Source: Cyanoderma ruficeps
Lineage: Eukaryota; Chordata; Aves; Passeriformes; Timaliidae
Assembly: GCA_008694505.1 (NCBI GenBank)
Contig: VZDJ01000049.1
Coordinates: forward strand, 3,563,932 to 3,627,931
Reading direction: 5' to 3'
DNA length: 64,000 nt
In this document: positions 60,501 to 64,000 of the stretch, one piece after another
How positions within the stretch are numbered: the first letter of the stretch is position 1
Layout of the letters: each line of letters starts with the position of its first letter
Program-made: the position numbers and the translations under genes
The notes under the pieces: model-generated
The model's input: only the letters and a program-made list of their open reading frames with translations
What the model was told of the DNA's origin: nothing
The model's database searches: none

Positions 60501-61100
60501 ACACATCCCTTCCTCCCTCCCTCTGTCTTCCCTGCCATCCATGCGCCCCCCTCATCAATTCAGGGCAATTTTGGGGGCGACATTTCTTCCTGGAGCTGTT
60601 TCATTCTGCAGACAAGAATTACAGATTTCCCAGGGCAAGACAATGTGTGAGTAGGAGCCATTTAATTTCCTTCAGCTCCTTTCTCGTTTGCTGCAAACAG
60701 ACCCAACCAAAGAGAAGTCTGTTCATCTAAAAGCTGCTTTTCCTCGCAGGATATGTTTTTATGTGTAGCCATGGTTTCAAACTTAGAAAAGTATGAGGCA
60801 GAAAAGTTTTCCATTAATTTTATGTGACCAGCTGAGAGAGTTAAGGAAAAAAAACCAAACAAAAAAGGACATTATTTTGGGCACGTGGTGAAATGATTCC
60901 TCACTGATATCTAGCAGAGATCCCCTGTGTCCAAAACCTTGTCTGCTCCCCCAGTTATATCACACTATTTAATGAAAAGTGTTAACTTTCCCTGCAGACT
61001 TCTCCTCCCTGCTATTCTGCAGGACATTCATACACCTACAGCAGATAATGGCCTCAGGAATTTATATGCTCAACCTGAAACCCTTGTAAGAGAAGTAATT
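60501..61100. other. Unique noncoding DNA
   Basis: No gene recognised. Confidence 0.45.
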
Positions 61101-61560
61101 AGACAGGCTTAATTAGAGCTGGCATGACAAAATTTATGTCGGTAAACGTGCCCAATTCTGCCCAGAAAGGCATTTTCAAAGGGCTCTGACTGCTGTGTTA
61201 GTCATGCTCATTTTTCAGGCAGTGTGTACAAGTGTATAATATTTAACCACCATTAAATGTTTTTCCAGTTGGAACAGTTTCATGCGGAACTCATCCATTT
61301 AATCAATCCATCTCGTTCATTGTTAGGCTGCAACTGGTGTGGCTGCGGAGAAAGGCAGAGAAAAAGGAGAAAATGAGATGCTCCATTAGAAAGCCCCATT
61401 TGGAAGTGACAGATTAAGCCGTTTGAAATGAAGGGAAACGTGAGTCATTTTGGGGACTCTTTATTTTTGCGCGTAAATTGGGTCGTTGGCTGAAAAATAA
61501 TCACTTGGTCCATCAAAGACATAACCCAGAAATGAGGTGGAGAGAGAAGTTAACAGAGGA
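61101..61560. other. Candidate conserved noncoding element
   Basis: Repeat-free DNA starting GCTTAATTAGAGC, with CpG-containing words (TGTCGGTAAACGTGCC, ATGCGGAAC and TTTTTGCGCGTAAATTGG) and several TTAAT/TTTAAT motifs. Texture resembles vertebrate enhancer-type conserved elements. No direct proof. Confidence 0.35.
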
Positions 61561-63180
61561 TGAGTAATGGAGGTAAGAGAACAAGCGTGCAGCAAGGCAG
61601 GCGAGATAATGCAAGTTATTTAACATGGCAAACAATGGCAGCTAATGGCAATTAACAGTTAAGTGAACGCATTTTTCCCCTTAAAAATCTGGTGTTGGTG
61701 TCAGTGGGACTTGCCTGACTGCAGATGTCGAGGGGGAACATGGATCTGAAGTGCTAACGAGAAAGCAGGAAAGGATCGTCAGAGCATCGCTTTTAGGGGG
61801 AGAGGGGAAGTCCAAGAAGAGGAATAAAAGTTAAAAAGGAGGATATATCAGGAAAAATGTTCAGTCTCCTGGTTCATGTTTCTAGATCTTTCCTTTGCCT
61901 ATCAGAATAAAACTCCTTTATGGATATAACTACATGTATGTTTAGCCTGTAGGTTCCAAGTGACACATTGTCAGACTAATTGCGCTCCAAAGCAAATTAT
62001 AGCCCTTTACAGATCTTCCAAGGTGAAATATGTGTCTTCAAACCATTCCTGGAGCTCTGGACACACAACTGTCACAGCCAAGGCCACAGCAGCAGAGAAC
62101 TCTTGCAGATTATCCTGATGCTTGGTAGCCAGAACAGCTCCCTGCTAAAATCTATTCCCAGCTGTGATGGCATAAAAATGTTAGTTAATGCAGTTCCAAC
62201 TTTTTTTTTTTTTTCATTGATATACAAAGGTATATTTTCCTGCTGGAACAGGAGAAAACATTCTGAGTAATGGCTCAGGTATTATTTTCAATAATATTTT
62301 GGGACATGATAAAGAGTAATAGACAATTGTAGTTTAACCTGCCTGCTTGAGGCAAATTACCTGGCTTCATTATCTGACTTTTCTGCTTGTTTCTGAGGAG
62401 CTTATGTGGAATATATACATTTATCCATGGTGTGTGGGTGCACAGCTCTGCAGGCCCCACATGTGGAAGGTGTTTTCAGATTCAGATTTTCCTGTGTGGC
62501 ACACAGGAGACAATAATTCAGCCATCAGTGACTCAGTATTCCTCACACATCCATGGTGAATTTCTCTGTCCCCTCCCCATCCTCAGGAATGCTCATTCCT
62601 TGGAATAATTCCTTGTCCCAAGTCATGAAGGATGTGAAAAATAGGATTTAAGGTTAAGTACAGCTGTTTGTGACTAGAAAGAGTCACTCTGGGGGCTTCT
62701 GGGTTCAGCTGGAAGTTAAATTTGTCTGGCATGAAGATAAAATCCATCGTGTCCAAGGAGTTTGATAATCAGGGAGAAGACCATGGTTAAAGGACATTAA
62801 TCATTAGCCAGTTTGCATCAGGCTGCAAGAATTATGAAAAATATAAATTAACTCTGGAAAAATCAGCTGAGTTTGAAAAGTCACCTCCCTTCCAATCCCC
62901 TATATTGTATGTATGATTAAAAGTTGGGTTATTTTGGTTTTTAGGGCTGCACTCATTTCTGGGCCACTGGATGAACTGAGATGTCTTTTATTTTTATACA
63001 AGGCTGTTGAAAACACACATTTATTTGTAATTTAGGTAATGGTTGAAAGCATGTAAAACTTTAAAAATTATTTTAGACATTAAGTTTTAGCTTCCCAGTC
63101 TCAAAATGTTGACTATAATTTTTAAATATTTAAGGTATTCCGTGGTTACAAGGAATGTCTCTGGAGCAGTCTTTACTGGG
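61561..63180. other. Unique noncoding DNA
   Basis: T run at about 62200-62212. No exon or repeat recognised. Confidence 0.45.
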
Positions 63181-63390
63181 TTTTTTTTCAACTTAATTTC
63201 TTTTTTTTGAGGGGGGGAGGTTGGGACGTTTTTGTTCCCATTTTGTTGGGGTTTTGTTTTGTGGTGAGAATTTTGTTGTTGTTTTTGGTGTTTTTGTTGG
63301 TGGGGGTTTTTTTTGGTTTTGTTTTGGTTTTGTTGGTTTTTTTAGTGGTTTGTTTGTTTGTTTTGGGTTTTTCATTTGTTTTTGTGTTTA
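63181..63390. repeat. Strand-skewed G/T low-complexity tract
   Basis: About 210 bases that are nearly all G and T on the + strand (TTTTGTTTTGG, GTTGTTGTTTTTGG and GTTTGTTTG words, G runs up to seven). Long open frames on both strands (63193-63437) arise only from the skew. Confidence 0.9.
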
Positions 63391-64000
63391 GGAAGTCTTT
63401 CTTAGATGCTTATGGTACCTTAGAGGGTAATTATTAAGATTAAGCACCTGGTTTCTACAAATTGTCATCTCAATCCACATCCAACTAAATCAGAATCGCA
63501 ACATATAAGAGACGTCAAAATGCCAGGATATTTGTGTACTCCAGTTCTTCCTGTTCTCATTTTTGTCTTAGTTTCTGTGGACCGCTGTTAAATGAACAAA
63601 CAGCCTTTCAAGGCTGGTGGTAGGTCCTAGATAAGGTGCAAAAAAATTCTGCTAAAAACATGCGGCGATAATTGGGTGTCAGTTTCGGGAGACGTTTCCC
63701 ATTGAGCAGGTGCCTGTTGTTTGCTGTGAACCCGAGGTTATTGGTAATTCACTGCTCACAGCTTCCCGGGGGGCTCCTCGCAGTTCATTTCACACTTGGA
63801 CTTCGCAAGATTTGAAACAATTCTCGGAGTTCAGGGATGTGCAGGGGACTTTGGCAGGGACAGCCAAGGAAAATGTTAATCAGGAAAACAGAGCGGGAGC
63901 CTGAGCCAGGACTCAGCTGCTGCCAAGGCTCCATCAGCACTGCACAGCGTTGCAGGGAAAAAAAATTAAAGAATTCTTTCATCTCTCACAGCCCTAAAGC
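63391..64000. other. Unique noncoding DNA
   Basis: No gene recognised up to the window end. Frames at 63710-63904 and 63785-63982 overlap on opposite strands. Confidence 0.45.

Noticed and set aside
63193..63437. Lys/Pro/Thr-rich and Phe/Val-rich frames on opposite strands
   Set aside because: Both result from the G/T-only tract and have no start context or domain.

Overview
This window looks like vertebrate nuclear DNA, most likely from a bird and probably a songbird. The base composition is AT-leaning and CpG-poor. There are no compact operon-like genes. The interspersed repeats I recognise are 3' ends of CR1 LINEs and several families of short solo retroviral LTRs, and I see no mammalian-type SINEs. 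The species call is inference from repeat content.

I find no protein-coding gene, rRNA, tRNA or CRISPR array that I can support. The open reading frames are all short (181 codons at most), lack recognisable domains, and are often open on both strands or in several frames. The window therefore reads as intergenic gene desert or the inside of a very large intron. Three places on the + strand (about 8,984, 17,338 and 38,630) have a pyrimidine tract and acceptor AG directly abutting a donor-like GTAAGA, GTAAGT or GTAAAT. This is the signature of recursive splice sites and would fit a giant + strand intron, but it is only sequence-level evidence.

Layout. 0-7 kb: unique DNA with a GGGATCA heptamer array and a long inverted repeat (arms 3590-3952 and 5910-6281, about 97% identical, 1.96 kb spacer). 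7-17 kb: two copies of a ~300 bp LTR family (7.0 and 16.6 kb), an antisense LTR remnant (14.6 kb), a 61 bp x 3 tandem repeat (15.9 kb) and a CR1 target that appears as 57 bp direct repeats on either side of the 16.6 kb LTR. 17-34 kb: mostly unique DNA, with an unclassified ~170 bp dispersed repeat (19.9 and 25.6 kb) and an LTR-like segment ending near 27.66 kb. 34-45 kb: a 22 bp x 4 array, an antisense CR1 end, a 455 bp LTR (37.8 kb), an AT block beside a CpG-dense patch (38.8-39.0 kb), a perfect 47 bp tandem duplication (39.4 kb), and the third copy of the ~300 bp LTR set in a TA tract (44.2 kb). 45-64 kb: a 20 bp perfect palindrome, an antisense ~625 bp LTR (48.2 kb), CR1 ends, two same-orientation ~480 bp LTRs 4.5 kb apart (52.2 and 57.2 kb) with an inverted copy of the 37.8 kb LTR between them, an assembly gap of 7 N, an antisense LTR remnant (60.1 kb) and a strongly G/T-skewed tract (63.2 kb).

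There is no gene network to describe. The biology visible here is repeat turnover (LTR insertion and solo-LTR formation, LINE 3' ends, inverted and tandem duplication) plus several non-repetitive stretches with retained CpGs and TAAT-type motifs that could be conserved noncoding elements. Homology searches, multi-bird alignment and RNA-seq would be needed to confirm any of the functional suggestions.
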